Below, piece by piece: positions 17,198 through 25,527 of a stretch of 25,790 nucleotides of DNA. Every line of letters begins with the position of its first letter. Position 1 is the stretch's first letter. Below the pieces are notes generated by a model that saw only the letters and a program-made list of their open reading frames with translations, made no database searches and was not told where the DNA came from. The stretch is from an archaeon. Lineage in GTDB: Archaea; Asgardarchaeota; Hermodarchaeia; Hermodarchaeales; Hermodarchaeaceae. Location: contig JABXGX010000330.1 of NCBI GenBank assembly GCA_016550405.1, positions 1-25,790 on the forward strand, given 5' to 3'. A program made the translations under genes and the position numbers.

Positions 17198-18292
17198 GTG
17201 AAAATTGTTGCGAAGAGATTGAAAATTGGAAAAGTTGTCGTTGTTCCGGAGGACATGGATGACCTGTGGCACCTTTACAATGTGATTCTTCCAGGTGATC
17301 AGGTGGCTGCACGAACAGTGAGACGTGTTCGCCGTGACGCAGACGATTCATCCCGACCTGACAAAGGTGAGCGTCGGGGTATGTTCATTCGATTATCTGT
17401 TGAGGAAGTGTCGCTTCATAAATACTCAAACCGCCTCCGAGTAAAAGGAAAAATCTTGGAAGGGCCTGAGGATTTTGTGTCTACGGGAACCTATCATACT
17501 ATCAATGTTGAACCAGGACTTAAAGTCGAGATCATCAAAGAACGATGGCCCAACATACTACTCCAACGGATACAAGACGCTACTACACGAAAAGGTCAGC
17601 GCCTCATAGTCATTGCGGTAGAAGAAGATCAAGCATCGATTGGTGTCATTGATGACTCTGGAATTGAGGTTCGCGTTGAAATCCACGGAACCGCACGAGG
17701 CAAGTATGGTAAATATGTGCAAACTGCTGAAACAATGGACCAGATGTTTGCTGGTATAGCGCTTCAGCTGAGAGAGTTACTTGAGCAGTTACCAGCCAAT
17801 ACTCGAATTGTTCTTGTGGGACCCGGCTCAACCAAGGATAAGCTTGCCGAATACATCTCGAATAAGGTTTCGAAAAGTAAAGGACGTATACTCTTAGAAC
17901 ATGTAAGTACAGGAACAGTTGCTGGAATTTATGAAGCACTGAATCGCGGAATTGTTGAACGAATTGCTAGCGAAATTCGATTAACTCGTGAGATTCGATT
18001 AATGGATGAATTAATGACCCATTTGGGAAAAGACACAGGAAAAACTGTGTATGGTTGGGACGCAATCCAACGGGCAGTACAGTTTGGAGCCGTTGAAACA
18101 TTACTGGTTTTAGATAGACTATTTCGCGAAGCTGAACCCGAATTTCGGCGTAAATTAGAAAATGTGATGCGACAGGTCGAGAAGCAAGCCGGCTCTCTTG
18201 AAATTTTCAGTAATGATCATCAAGCCGGAAAACAGCTTGAAGGATTAGGGGGGCTCGCGGCGCTTTTACGCTTCCGTCTTCCCGACTCCTAA
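17198..18292 (+). CDS. pelA: aPelota (Dom34) ribosome rescue factor
   Basis: An eRF1-like protein that enters stalled ribosomes with aEF1A and ABCE1 to split them. The N-terminal Sm-like domain carries MDDLWHLYNVI, a Pelota hallmark. The central domain (IVIAVEEDQASIGVIDDSG) and C-terminal domain (VYGWDAIQRAVQFGAVETLL) follow. It lacks the GGQ loop, as Pelota should. I choose GTG at 17198 (MKIVAKRLKIG), as the family starts this way and GAGG at 17185-17188 sits nine nt upstream; GTG at 17180 would add six residues. This gives 364 aa. Its stop overlaps the stop of the radical SAM gene on the other strand by a few bases. Confidence 0.95.
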   Translation: MKIVAKRLKIGKVVVVPEDMDDLWHLYNVILPGDQVAARTVRRVRRDADDSSRPDKGERRGMFIRLSVEEVSLHKYSNRLRVKGKILEGPEDFVSTGTYHTINVEPGLKVEIIKERWPNILLQRIQDATTRKGQRLIVIAVEEDQASIGVIDDSGIEVRVEIHGTARGKYGKYVQTAETMDQMFAGIALQLRELLEQLPANTRIVLVGPGSTKDKLAEYISNKVSKSKGRILLEHVSTGTVAGIYEALNRGIVERIASEIRLTREIRLMDELMTHLGKDTGKTVYGWDAIQRAVQFGAVETLLVLDRLFREAEPEFRRKLENVMRQVEKQAGSLEIFSNDHQAGKQLEGLGGLAALLRFRLPDS

Positions 18293-19374
18293 AGCGGATA
18301 ATAAGACACCTGAAATCGTGAGTCAATAGGATACTCTTCAACAATTCCCACACTAGCCCCACGAGACTTTATCCGCCTTGCTAGTCTTCGTGCAATTTGA
18401 ACAGAAGTTTCGATTTGTCCTTTGGTCTCATTGACCCACAGTTGCTCGGAGGGTACTTGTTCTTCGGAAAGTAAGTATTTGTATAAATCCCGCAAGCTAA
18501 CATCCTTCGAGGGATAAATGACGCCTTTAACAAGTAGCCCTTCATTCGAAATTTTTTCAAATGGTTTTCTAATGTTTTTTGCTCTTCGCTTGAAGCGGCT
18601 TCGTAACTGATGGCCATCCTTTAGAGAAAGTGGACAGTAATGAATATTCAACGACGTTTCCGTTGATGCCCACTCCAGAAGTGCTAGAGCTACATCCTCA
18701 CTTTCCTTAACGGATGCAATTGTATCCGAATCTAACTCGTAACCCCTTTCTCGGAGTTGTTGGGCATTCAAGGCCGTAAACTCCATCTCATTTAGGTTAA
18801 TGAAGTCAATACCAATCTCATCGAATTTACGAAACAAGTCTTTGAGTGACTCAAGCATTCCCGGAATAACTGGTATTTCAAGACCAAGTCGACCTTTACC
18901 CTTCATCAGATTCCGCAATGCAAGGAAATCTGCTCCGACTTCAAATCGGTGGAGTCGTAACTCATCGAGCCCCGCATCAAGTAGTTGAGTCACCGCATCA
19001 AGTGGAACTGGTTCAAGACCTGTATACAAATGGATATGGAACTTTTTCCCAAACACTCGTTTAAATCGACGAATATAATTGAGAGTACGAGTCAAGTTTT
19101 GCAGGGGTTCGCCACCAGTAATACCCATTCCTGTGGCATTGATCAATTGAGCCTCAGTAATTGCTTGTTCTGGGTCAGTTATTTCAACTTCATTTGCATA
19201 GGCTTCATCTTGGTCTTTTCGTTCCTCAGAAATCGGACAATAATAGCAGTCCTTCGAGCATTTCCCTGAAACGAAAAAGACAAGTTTTGCACCTTTCATA
19301 CACTCCCGACAACCCTTGGTTAACTGTCCGATATAAGGGGAATTTCCGCGTGAAAGTTGGATATCTCGGGTCAC
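18289..19374 (-). CDS. uncharacterised radical SAM protein (PFL-activase-like)
   Basis: A radical SAM enzyme of 361 aa. The [4Fe-4S] motif is CSKDCYYC (Cys39, Cys43, Cys46), and TGGEP (86-90) is the SAM-contact motif. An extra CxxC (Cys22, Cys25) lies before it. The protein resembles archaeal proteins annotated as related to pyruvate formate-lyase activating enzyme; the reaction is unknown. GTG start, six nt after the nucleotidyltransferase gene, with AAGGTTG upstream. It is last in the CutA, nucleotidyltransferase, radical SAM operon. The absence of other radical-generating partner genes nearby argues against a true PFL activase. Confidence 0.87.
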   Translation of the reverse strand: MTRDIQLSRGNSPYIGQLTKGCRECMKGAKLVFFVSGKCSKDCYYCPISEERKDQDEAYANEVEITDPEQAITEAQLINATGMGITGGEPLQNLTRTLNYIRRFKRVFGKKFHIHLYTGLEPVPLDAVTQLLDAGLDELRLHRFEVGADFLALRNLMKGKGRLGLEIPVIPGMLESLKDLFRKFDEIGIDFINLNEMEFTALNAQQLRERGYELDSDTIASVKESEDVALALLEWASTETSLNIHYCPLSLKDGHQLRSRFKRRAKNIRKPFEKISNEGLLVKGVIYPSKDVSLRDLYKYLLSEEQVPSEQLWVNETKGQIETSVQIARRLARRIKSRGASVGIVEEYPIDSRFQVSYYPL

Positions 19375-19380
19375 ATTAAT

Positions 19381-20094
19381 TCAACCTTTTTGCACCCGAC
19401 GCCGAACGACTGGGTCGCGGTCACTGACATGCTTCAAAACTGATTCAAAAGTCTCATCCGGTGCCAATTGTCGTTTGAGATAAACACCTGTTCGACCAAC
19501 TTCATCGCGACGCATTAGAATCTTAACTCGTTCTTCCACGATTTTGAGACTAACACCTACAGTCTTCGCCACACTTATTTCGTTTCCAATGACTGGTGTT
19601 TCAATGTGTCCTTTTGTAATTGGCTCGATTAGTACTAAGCGTTTATCAACGCCAGGCACGCGTATTTTCCTTTCAAGAGCTGATTGATTTAGACACCCAC
19701 CAAATTGGTAGAATTCAAGTTCAATCGGTGCTGGGTTAGTTAACGGAAACGTTACAACGGAATTATTTGGCAAGTAGATATGCGCTTTTATTGCATGAAA
19801 CGGAGTAGCATGCACAAGCTCTCGGTGGATAATCTGATACCCCGCATCGGATAAGGCAAATTCCACTGAAAAAGATGGGATAACTCCGGGAAGATAAACG
19901 TCGATATCACTGTGTTCACTGACATCACCTCGACAAATACTCCCATGGATTAGCGGCTCAACCCCAATTTGCTTCAAAATGCTCATAATCTCAATTGCAC
20001 GTTGGCGTAATTTTCTGAGATGAGACCATTTCTCCGCTTTATAGATAATCTCCTTGCTTCCGGTGTCACGTCGGGTTGGTTGTTCTCGAGGCAT
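19381..20094 (-). CDS. predicted nucleotidyltransferase (pol beta fold)
   Basis: A 237-aa protein with the signature GSICRGDVSEHSDIDV (51-66), the GS-x-x-RG-x(5)-SDIDV pattern of pol beta-type nucleotidyltransferases, with both catalytic Asp present (63 and 65). The N-terminal helix is rich in Arg/Lys. The C-terminus carries a helix-turn-helix-like or KH-like region that ends in a basic tail (DRDPVVRRRVQKG). It is much shorter than archaeal CCA-adding enzyme and lacks its later domains. The substrate is unknown. ATG start with GGGAG seven nt upstream (20101-20105); 11 nt after cutA. Confidence 0.85.
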   Translation of the reverse strand: MPREQPTRRDTGSKEIIYKAEKWSHLRKLRQRAIEIMSILKQIGVEPLIHGSICRGDVSEHSDIDVYLPGVIPSFSVEFALSDAGYQIIHRELVHATPFHAIKAHIYLPNNSVVTFPLTNPAPIELEFYQFGGCLNQSALERKIRVPGVDKRLVLIEPITKGHIETPVIGNEISVAKTVGVSLKIVEERVKILMRRDEVGRTGVYLKRQLAPDETFESVLKHVSDRDPVVRRRVQKG

Positions 20095-20105
20095 GAATAG
20101 TCTCC

Positions 20106-20459
20106 CTAATCGGGCTTTTGGACCGTTTCTTCAATCCATCTAAGATAAGGTTCATGGCCTTCTTGGATATCGATTCGAATAATCTCTGGAACCTCATAAC
20201 TATGTATACTCAATATCCTATCTCGAAGCGGGATGAACATTTCATTGCTCGTTTTGATTATGAGTAAAACTTCATTATCTTCGACTATTTCCCCTTTCCA
20301 CGAATATATTGAGCTCTGAGGAATTATCCCCACACACGCTGCAAGTGATTCCTCTACAAGTTTACGCGCAATTATTTTGGCTTCCTCTTCCTTTCCTACT
20401 GTTACAAAGACAAGACTTGCTGTTGAAGACATCTTTCCACACACATTAGACGAGCCCAT
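20106..20459 (-). CDS. cutA: CutA1 divalent-cation tolerance protein
   Basis: A small trimeric ferredoxin-like protein. SLVFVTVGKEEEAKIIARKL, SLAACVGIIPQSSIYSWKGE and SYEVPEIIRIDIQEGHEPYL are diagnostic of CutA1. The physiological role in archaea is unclear; copper binding is reported for the family. ATG at 20459 gives 117 aa. ATG at 20432 (MSSTASLVFVTVG) gives 108 aa, closer to the family norm, and may be the true start. First gene of the operon with the nucleotidyltransferase and radical SAM genes. Confidence 0.95.
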   Translation of the reverse strand: MGSSNVCGKMSSTASLVFVTVGKEEEAKIIARKLVEESLAACVGIIPQSSIYSWKGEIVEDNEVLLIIKTSNEMFIPLRDRILSIHSYEVPEIIRIDIQEGHEPYLRWIEETVQKPD

Positions 20460-20500
20460 ACCGCATCTCTTAAAAGCTTCCTTCTCATCGGTGCATCAAA

Positions 20501-20512
20501 CATTTATACCAA
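20501..20512. promoter_or_regulatory. TATA box between cutA and the M50 protease gene
   Basis: Minus strand reads GGTATAAATG (20510-20501), 42 nt before the cutA ATG at 20459. The plus strand reads TTTATACC (20503-20510), 41 nt before the ATG at 20551. It could serve both genes. Confidence 0.5.
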
Positions 20513-20550
20513 ATATCTGAACTGAGAACACTCTTGAGGCGATATATCAA

Positions 20551-21738
20551 ATGTTACAATTTGAATTCTTGCTCCCTTTTCTTCCATGGTTGTTAATCCT
20601 TCTAGCTTGGATGATAATCATTGGGCTCGCCTCAATTTATAATCTAGAAAAATATGGCATCGAAGTCGGACCTTTCATGCTCTTCGCGAGAACAGGTCGA
20701 TTTAACAACTTCTTAGATCGAATTGGTAGATGGCATCCCCGTGCTTGGCGCTATATTTGGTCCTTCTTTATTGGTGTCGCCTTCTTCTTCTCCTTATACG
20801 GATTCTACTTCCTGGGCTTAAATGTCTGGGAATTTGTTAAAGTCTTCTTAGAACTACCTGGTACCCCAGGTCCTGTTGCACCTCTCATTCCTGGTGTTAC
20901 AATGTCATACAACTTCTTCTTGATGATACTCATTCCACTAATTGTCGCTATTATTGTCCACGAAGTCGCTCATGGGATTGCGGCTCGGGCAGATAACATT
21001 CCTATAGAAAGCTCTGGGTTATTCGTGTTTCTCGTATTCTTTGGTGCCTTTGTTGAACCTGATGAAGAATATGTAAAAATCAAATCAACGCGACGACAAC
21101 GTGCCAGACTTTATGCCTCCGGTTCTGGGGCAAATCTCATTGTCGCATTTCTTGCATTGATTCTACTTACCTTCATTATCATCCCTATTCCCAGTGGAGC
21201 ACTCATTAACAGCGTGGTTCCTGGGAGTGCAGCTGACGGCGTTCTAACACCAGGCATGGTAATAATTCAGATGAATGACACCACAATCGAAACAACTCAA
21301 GATATCCGCACCTTCATGTTAAATGCAAGTCCTGGCGACTTGGTAATATTCACAGTTGTTCAGGGTACAGTTTCGTTAGTAGTTGATGAAAATCCAACAA
21401 ACTCCTCTCAGGCTTATATTGGCATATGGACAAGAAACTTTTTCCCTCTAGTCTATCCTTTCAGTCTTCTTGGTCCAGCTATAGGTACTCAATTCTATGA
21501 AGGCTTGGCTTGGTTCTTTATGATTACTTTAAGTTTGGGAATCATTAATCTCTTACCTATACCCCCACTTGATGGTGATAGGCTCTGGAAAGAACTAATT
21601 GATTCAACAATATCGATGGAACGAAGAGGAGGTAAGGCTGTTCTTTGGAGTCTCCGAATTACAGCGATTTCAATTCTTATCGCCAACATAGTGTTTACAA
21701 TTATAAATCCTAATCTTCTCTTACTCTTCTTTCGGTAA
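20551..21738 (+). CDS. site-2 protease family membrane metalloprotease (M50) with PDZ domain
   Basis: An intramembrane zinc protease of 395 aa. It has an N-terminal membrane helix (about 5-30), a second near 70-90, and a third bearing HEVAH (137-141), the zinc site. Another membrane helix spans 194-213. A PDZ domain (about 216-285, SVVPGSAADGVLTPGMVIIQ) follows. The second catalytic motif is NLLPIPPLDGD (333-343), with the Asp zinc ligand. A last helix ends the protein. Such proteases release regulators from membranes; the substrate here is unknown. ATG start; GAGG lies 12 nt upstream. Divergent from cutA and convergent with the secreted-protein gene. Confidence 0.94.
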   Translation: MLQFEFLLPFLPWLLILLAWMIIIGLASIYNLEKYGIEVGPFMLFARTGRFNNFLDRIGRWHPRAWRYIWSFFIGVAFFFSLYGFYFLGLNVWEFVKVFLELPGTPGPVAPLIPGVTMSYNFFLMILIPLIVAIIVHEVAHGIAARADNIPIESSGLFVFLVFFGAFVEPDEEYVKIKSTRRQRARLYASGSGANLIVAFLALILLTFIIIPIPSGALINSVVPGSAADGVLTPGMVIIQMNDTTIETTQDIRTFMLNASPGDLVIFTVVQGTVSLVVDENPTNSSQAYIGIWTRNFFPLVYPFSLLGPAIGTQFYEGLAWFFMITLSLGIINLLPIPPLDGDRLWKELIDSTISMERRGGKAVLWSLRITAISILIANIVFTIINPNLLLLFFR

Positions 21739-21818
21739 ATCATTAGGAGTAATTCGTTAAAGATAGTATTTACATAAGGTTTTGAAGTTTCTTTATTCGG
21801 GATAGGGAAAAAGGTGAT

Positions 21819-21839
21819 TGTGCCCAAAAATTGGGCACA
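21819..21839. terminator. perfect hairpin between convergent genes
   Basis: TGTGCCCAA and TTGGGCACA are perfect 9-bp inverted repeats around AAA. They lie between the ends of the M50 gene and the minus-strand secreted-protein gene. T-runs follow on both sides (GTTTTC on plus, CCTTTTTCCC on minus), so it may stop transcription from both directions. Confidence 0.5.
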
Positions 21840-21865
21840 TTAGTGTTTTCATTCTGAAGTTATCA

Positions 21866-22519
21866 CTAGACTGCACAGTACATGTCCATGTAATAGACAT
21901 AGCAGAATGACGGATTTGTGCTTGTTGAGGAAAATTGAACAAAAGATGCTCCGGTCCAGCCAGAAGTACAGTAAGTACTATATTGGACTTCAATTCTGTA
22001 TGCGTGAGCATAAAATACTGGACAAGTCGGATTTAGAATGATTGTTTTGATTTGTTTTACAGTTACTGATCCACCAACAACTGATTTCGAATATGCTGTA
22101 CCCGACCATACTACATTCCAGATTAAAAGATCACTTAATTCATACAGCTTAACGCTTACAGTAACGGACGCATAGTCTCCCATTGTATCGGCTTTAGCAT
22201 AGAATGATAAAGATAGTTTTAGTTTGATGAAACAACCCCAGGGGCTTCCTTCATTGAAGATAAATTCGTCCCACACATAAGCATTTGCAGAAGCCCATCC
22301 ATACGCTGTTGGACTTGTGCTAACATATCCATAGAGATAGCCACTAGTATAAGCTGCGGCATACCAGGAACCGAAATAAGCGCCACCTCCGTGATAACTT
22401 CCAGTATAAGGAGGTGTCTGATGAACGTATGCTAACGTAGTACTGATACTTAATGATGAAATTACTAATAGAAGTCCAATTAGAAACTTCTTTTGAACTC
22501 TTTTAAATTGCCTACTCAC
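21866..22519 (-). CDS. secreted Gly/Ser/Tyr-rich protein, unknown function
   Basis: I do not recognise this 217-aa protein. It begins with a basic N-region and a hydrophobic core (KKFLIGLLLVISSLSISTTLA), a clear signal peptide with likely cleavage after Ala30. The mature part is rich in Tyr, Ser, Gly and Trp (SYHGGGAYFGSWYAAAYTSG), then alternates hydrophobic and polar residues as in a beta-sandwich. Five cysteines lie in the later two thirds. There is no membrane anchor at the C-terminus. The GTG start has GGGGGGAT six nt upstream (22526-22533) and a TATA box near 22570. It may be an extracellular or cell-surface protein; it has no obvious partner nearby. Confidence 0.8.
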   Translation of the reverse strand: MSRQFKRVQKKFLIGLLLVISSLSISTTLAYVHQTPPYTGSYHGGGAYFGSWYAAAYTSGYLYGYVSTSPTAYGWASANAYVWDEFIFNEGSPWGCFIKLKLSLSFYAKADTMGDYASVTVSVKLYELSDLLIWNVVWSGTAYSKSVVGGSVTVKQIKTIILNPTCPVFYAHAYRIEVQYSTYCTSGWTGASFVQFSSTSTNPSFCYVYYMDMYCAV

Positions 22520-22563
22520 CGGTAGATCCCCCCTAAATTTGGTGAATCAATATTGAAAAAACT

Positions 22564-22581
22564 TGTATATATAATATATGT
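22564..22581 (-). promoter_or_regulatory. TATA box of the secreted-protein gene
   Basis: The minus strand reads ATATATTATATATA (22579-22566), 47 nt before the GTG at 22519. The element is nearly self-complementary, so it could also help the plus-strand thiolation gene, whose start is about 100 nt away. Confidence 0.5.
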
Positions 22582-22683
22582 GGGTGAATAAGTTACAACT
22601 AATTTTACTATTTATTTCGAATTTAATCTCAAAATGAAAGTATACATTTATTGGCTGGTATGATTTTACAATATGGCTCAATC

Positions 22684-23637
22684 ATGAACGAAGAACAGTG
22701 TAGAATGTGTGGAGCCCTCCCTGTAACTACAAGACCATATTCTGGTGAAGTGCTCTGTGAGAATTGTTTTCGAGATTCAGTAATCAGTAACGTTCGGAGG
22801 GCAATCTCCAAATATCAAATGCTGCAGCGAACTGATCGAATCGCGGTGGCATACTCAAGTGGCAAAGATAGCACCGTGCTATTAGCGATTTTAGTTGAAA
22901 TACAAAAACGCTTTCCTGAGTCAGAAGTAATTGCCATCACCCTCGAAGAAGGAAGCAAACAAGATAAAGACCGTCACAATCTATTGCAAACAGTGACCAA
23001 AGAAATCGGTATTGAGCACGTGACTTCCTCATTCCAGGAAATATTCTCTCTAACTCTAGATGAAGTAGCCGATCGAGCTCAAGCAATGCAGTCTCCCCTT
23101 TCTCCATGTGCATATTGTGGAACACTGCGACGACAAGGGTTGAATATCTTGGCTCGAAAAATCCAAGCGGATAAACTGGCTTTAGGTCATAATCTCGATG
23201 ATGAAGTGCAATCGATGCTTATGAACCTCATTCGTGGGGATTTGCCTCGATTATCACGCATAACACCCTTTTTGAAGGGGGTTCCAAATTGGCTTGTTCC
23301 CCGAATTAAGCCACTGTATCATCTCCTTGAGAGTGATATCGCCCTTTTTGCAGAACTACTTGGTTATCCGATTTACCATCCCCCGTGCCCATACAAGGAA
23401 ACTTCGTTACGGTCTGAAATGCGTGAATGGCTCAACACCTTTGAAGAAAAACACCCTGGTTCAAAGTTCAATCTCCATGCAACTTTGATGAAGATTATTG
23501 AAGCAATTCGAAGTCCTGAGGATGACCCTTTTCAAAAATGTGTTCGCTGTGGAGAAATTACATCAAAGCAGGTTTGTGCCGTTTGCCTCCACAAAGATCA
23601 ACTTGGCTTATCGAAAACAAAGAAGAGAAGTAAATAG
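22684..23637 (+). CDS. TtuA/Ncs6-type tRNA 2-thiolation enzyme
   Basis: A PP-loop ATPase (about 317 aa) that adenylates and thiolates tRNA uridine (U34 in Ncs6/NcsA, U54 in TtuA). Features in order: N-terminal zinc finger CRMC...CENC (Cys6, 9, 25, 28), PP-loop YSSGKDS (57-63), CAYC, HNLDDE, a lone Cys in PPCPYKE, and a C-terminal zinc finger CVRCGE...CAVC. The CxxC plus the later Cys match the three ligands of the [4Fe-4S] cluster of TtuA-type enzymes. The PP-loop has SSGKDS instead of SGGKDS. TTG 22651 and ATG 22660 are longer starts; ATG 22684 fits the family zinc finger best. U34 or U54 specificity is not decided. Confidence 0.92.
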   Translation: MNEEQCRMCGALPVTTRPYSGEVLCENCFRDSVISNVRRAISKYQMLQRTDRIAVAYSSGKDSTVLLAILVEIQKRFPESEVIAITLEEGSKQDKDRHNLLQTVTKEIGIEHVTSSFQEIFSLTLDEVADRAQAMQSPLSPCAYCGTLRRQGLNILARKIQADKLALGHNLDDEVQSMLMNLIRGDLPRLSRITPFLKGVPNWLVPRIKPLYHLLESDIALFAELLGYPIYHPPCPYKETSLRSEMREWLNTFEEKHPGSKFNLHATLMKIIEAIRSPEDDPFQKCVRCGEITSKQVCAVCLHKDQLGLSKTKKRSK

Positions 23638-23664
23638 TGGCTTTTCAATCTGAACTTAGTAATC

Positions 23665-23699
23665 CATTTTTTACTAAACTTGTTTTATTTTTGAATTTT
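23665..23699 (+). terminator. T-run terminator after the thiolation gene
   Basis: Four T-runs within 35 nt (six, four, five and four T), starting 30 nt after the stop, without a hairpin: the usual archaeal form. Confidence 0.6.
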
Positions 23700-23702
23700 G
23701 TT

Positions 23703-23709
23703 AAAAAAA
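23703..23709 (-). terminator. T-run terminator after the LAGLIDADG gene
   Basis: Seven A on the plus strand, read as TTTTTTT on the minus strand seven nt after the stop of the LAGLIDADG gene. It abuts the opposite terminator. Confidence 0.5.
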
Positions 23710-23715
23710 CTAAGA

Positions 23716-25296
23716 TCAATCTTTTGCATTGGGAACTTCTTGATTTAGGATTTTGTATATTTTACTAATTGGGTGAGATAGATTAAATTCATCAAAAACG
23801 GCTTCAGCGATTCTGCCATAGGACATCCTTCTTTTTCGTAATTCCTTCATGAAGGTTACAACATTGCTAGTAACTGGCTTTTGCTGTGTTTCTCTTCGTT
23901 TCATCATGTCTGCAATTTTATCTGCAGCTTCCTGACGTGTAGTAGCAAATAGAAAGAATGGAAGTTCTGCAGCAACCTTAAGACTTGATTTTCTTCCAAT
24001 CCTTACTTCATCTTTTGAATGAGATTGTCTTGATTCAATGTCTAATGTTCTCAGAAGGGTTTGAACAAAATTAGTACTTGGACCACTGGCATTTCCGATT
24101 TCTTGGCTCTTAACGCTTGCCCATCCATCGCCATCGTTGAGACCTTGAAGAAATCTAATCCGTACTATTTTCGGTGCTCTAAAGAGCCATTCCATCCTAA
24201 TTGGATGATGTGTTGTTGTCTCTTTGTGTTGAATTCCAAGACAACTTCTTTTAATCCAAGTTATTAGGGGTGAGCATTCAGAATTCCAACAATAGAAAGT
24301 AGTTCCTCGGCTGTTTCTGTAGTCTTTCCCTCTTTTTGCTCGAATACCTAACTTGCCTAAGAAATAGCAGGAAGCTTCTCCGACAACCTCGCTCCACGTA
24401 TATTTCATCGAGAGCTGTAATTTAATATGTGAAGATGTTTGTTTATTCTTAGGCTTACTTGCATCGCTAACTAAAACTCCAAGAATATATCCAAATGCTT
24501 GCTCTTGGCTAGTGTCTCCAAAACGATTATGCCACCCTCGCATCCTAGAATGTTCAAGCTCCTTCAGTTGATCCAGTACATCTCTAATTTCTAGCCATTT
24601 ACTGATAGAGAACGGGACCTGAATGAAACCCTTCGGTTTGTATGTATGCCCGCTTCCCATTTTTGTTGGAAGCCATAGACGTTTATTCCTTGGCTTCAAG
24701 TGTGGAATATTTGCTGCAAGATGAACCAAAACGGGTCGCATTTGGTTATTGAACCATCGTGAAATTACTGTGTATCGAGTGTCATATTCCCTTGCAACAT
24801 CAGCAAATAAACCACCCTCCTTTAACAATTCGAGGGCACTGAAGTATTTAGAAACCTGATTAATTCGCTTAGAAAAATGAGTTGAATTAACTAGCTCACT
24901 TGTGGGAAAATAGGTAGCAAGTTTATTGAATACATCGGAAAAAGAACAAACATAATTATTTGTTTTATTAATTGCATCTATCTTACCCTGACTCTCGGTT
25001 TTCGAAACAGCTTGTTCGAATAAATAGTATAGACGCGGTTTTGTACACTTCTTAACGTAATCAGAAATCAATAATCGAAGTGTTTGAAAATTACCCTCTC
25101 TCTCACGCTTCTTACAAACATCTCGTGTCACTCGAGTTAATTCTCCAGCAAAAATCGTTTTCCTGTCACTAAATTCTTGATATAAAGCAAGATGTAACTT
25201 CGCATCAGAGAGGAGCTTACGAAAATTAGGATTTCTTTTCAGACCTGGAAAGTCATTATCGATAATTGAATGAATCTGAATATCGCTAGTTATCAA
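23716..25296 (-). CDS. free-standing LAGLIDADG homing-endonuclease-like protein
   Basis: A 526-aa protein with two LAGLIDADG motifs, FGYILGVLVSDAS (268-280) and FLQGLNDGDGWAS (382-393), each keeping its acidic residue, so DNA cleavage is possible. It has no intein splicing blocks at either end and is not inside another gene. The ~260-residue N-terminal extension is helical and basic and contains a helix-turn-helix-like piece (GGLFADVAREYDTRYTVISR, 161-180). A second lies at the C-terminus (RRMSYGRIAEAVFDEFNLSH, 489-508). TTG start at 25296 with AGGGG close upstream. Base composition is more A/T-rich than its neighbours, consistent with transfer. It lies downstream of the SRP RNA on the same strand. 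It could be a solitary homing endonuclease or a repurposed DNA-binding regulator. Confidence 0.85.
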   Translation of the reverse strand: MITSDIQIHSIIDNDFPGLKRNPNFRKLLSDAKLHLALYQEFSDRKTIFAGELTRVTRDVCKKREREGNFQTLRLLISDYVKKCTKPRLYYLFEQAVSKTESQGKIDAINKTNNYVCSFSDVFNKLATYFPTSELVNSTHFSKRINQVSKYFSALELLKEGGLFADVAREYDTRYTVISRWFNNQMRPVLVHLAANIPHLKPRNKRLWLPTKMGSGHTYKPKGFIQVPFSISKWLEIRDVLDQLKELEHSRMRGWHNRFGDTSQEQAFGYILGVLVSDASKPKNKQTSSHIKLQLSMKYTWSEVVGEASCYFLGKLGIRAKRGKDYRNSRGTTFYCWNSECSPLITWIKRSCLGIQHKETTTHHPIRMEWLFRAPKIVRIRFLQGLNDGDGWASVKSQEIGNASGPSTNFVQTLLRTLDIESRQSHSKDEVRIGRKSSLKVAAELPFFLFATTRQEAADKIADMMKRRETQQKPVTSNVVTFMKELRKRRMSYGRIAEAVFDEFNLSHPISKIYKILNQEVPNAKD

Positions 25297-25469
25297 CTGC
25301 CCCTTAAAGTAAGGTTGCTAAATTTTAATTGCATTACTTATTTTACTCCTCTCTTTAATGGATGGTCTAGCTTTGAATTTAATAGCCAATATCGAATATT
25401 TGCTGACAAATTTTATTCACGCCAAATTTTGCCAATTACTTTGTGAATATTAGGTGTTTATGACAGGTC

Positions 25470-25507
25470 GAAAATTGACTTTTCATGAAAACATATTAAA
25501 AGTCAAC
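25470..25507 (-). terminator. hairpin terminator after the SRP RNA
   Basis: TTGACTTTT (25475-25483) and AAAAGTCAA (25498-25506) form a perfect 9-bp stem with a 14-nt loop. On the minus strand it is followed by TTTTC. It lies about 20 nt after the SRP RNA 3' end. Confidence 0.5.
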
Positions 25508-25527
25508 AAACTCACTTTGAAGAAGGA

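Noticed and set aside
20470..20500. Possible C/D-box sRNA from GATGA-like sequences upstream of cutA
   Set aside because: No paired C, D, C' and D' boxes with proper spacing could be found.
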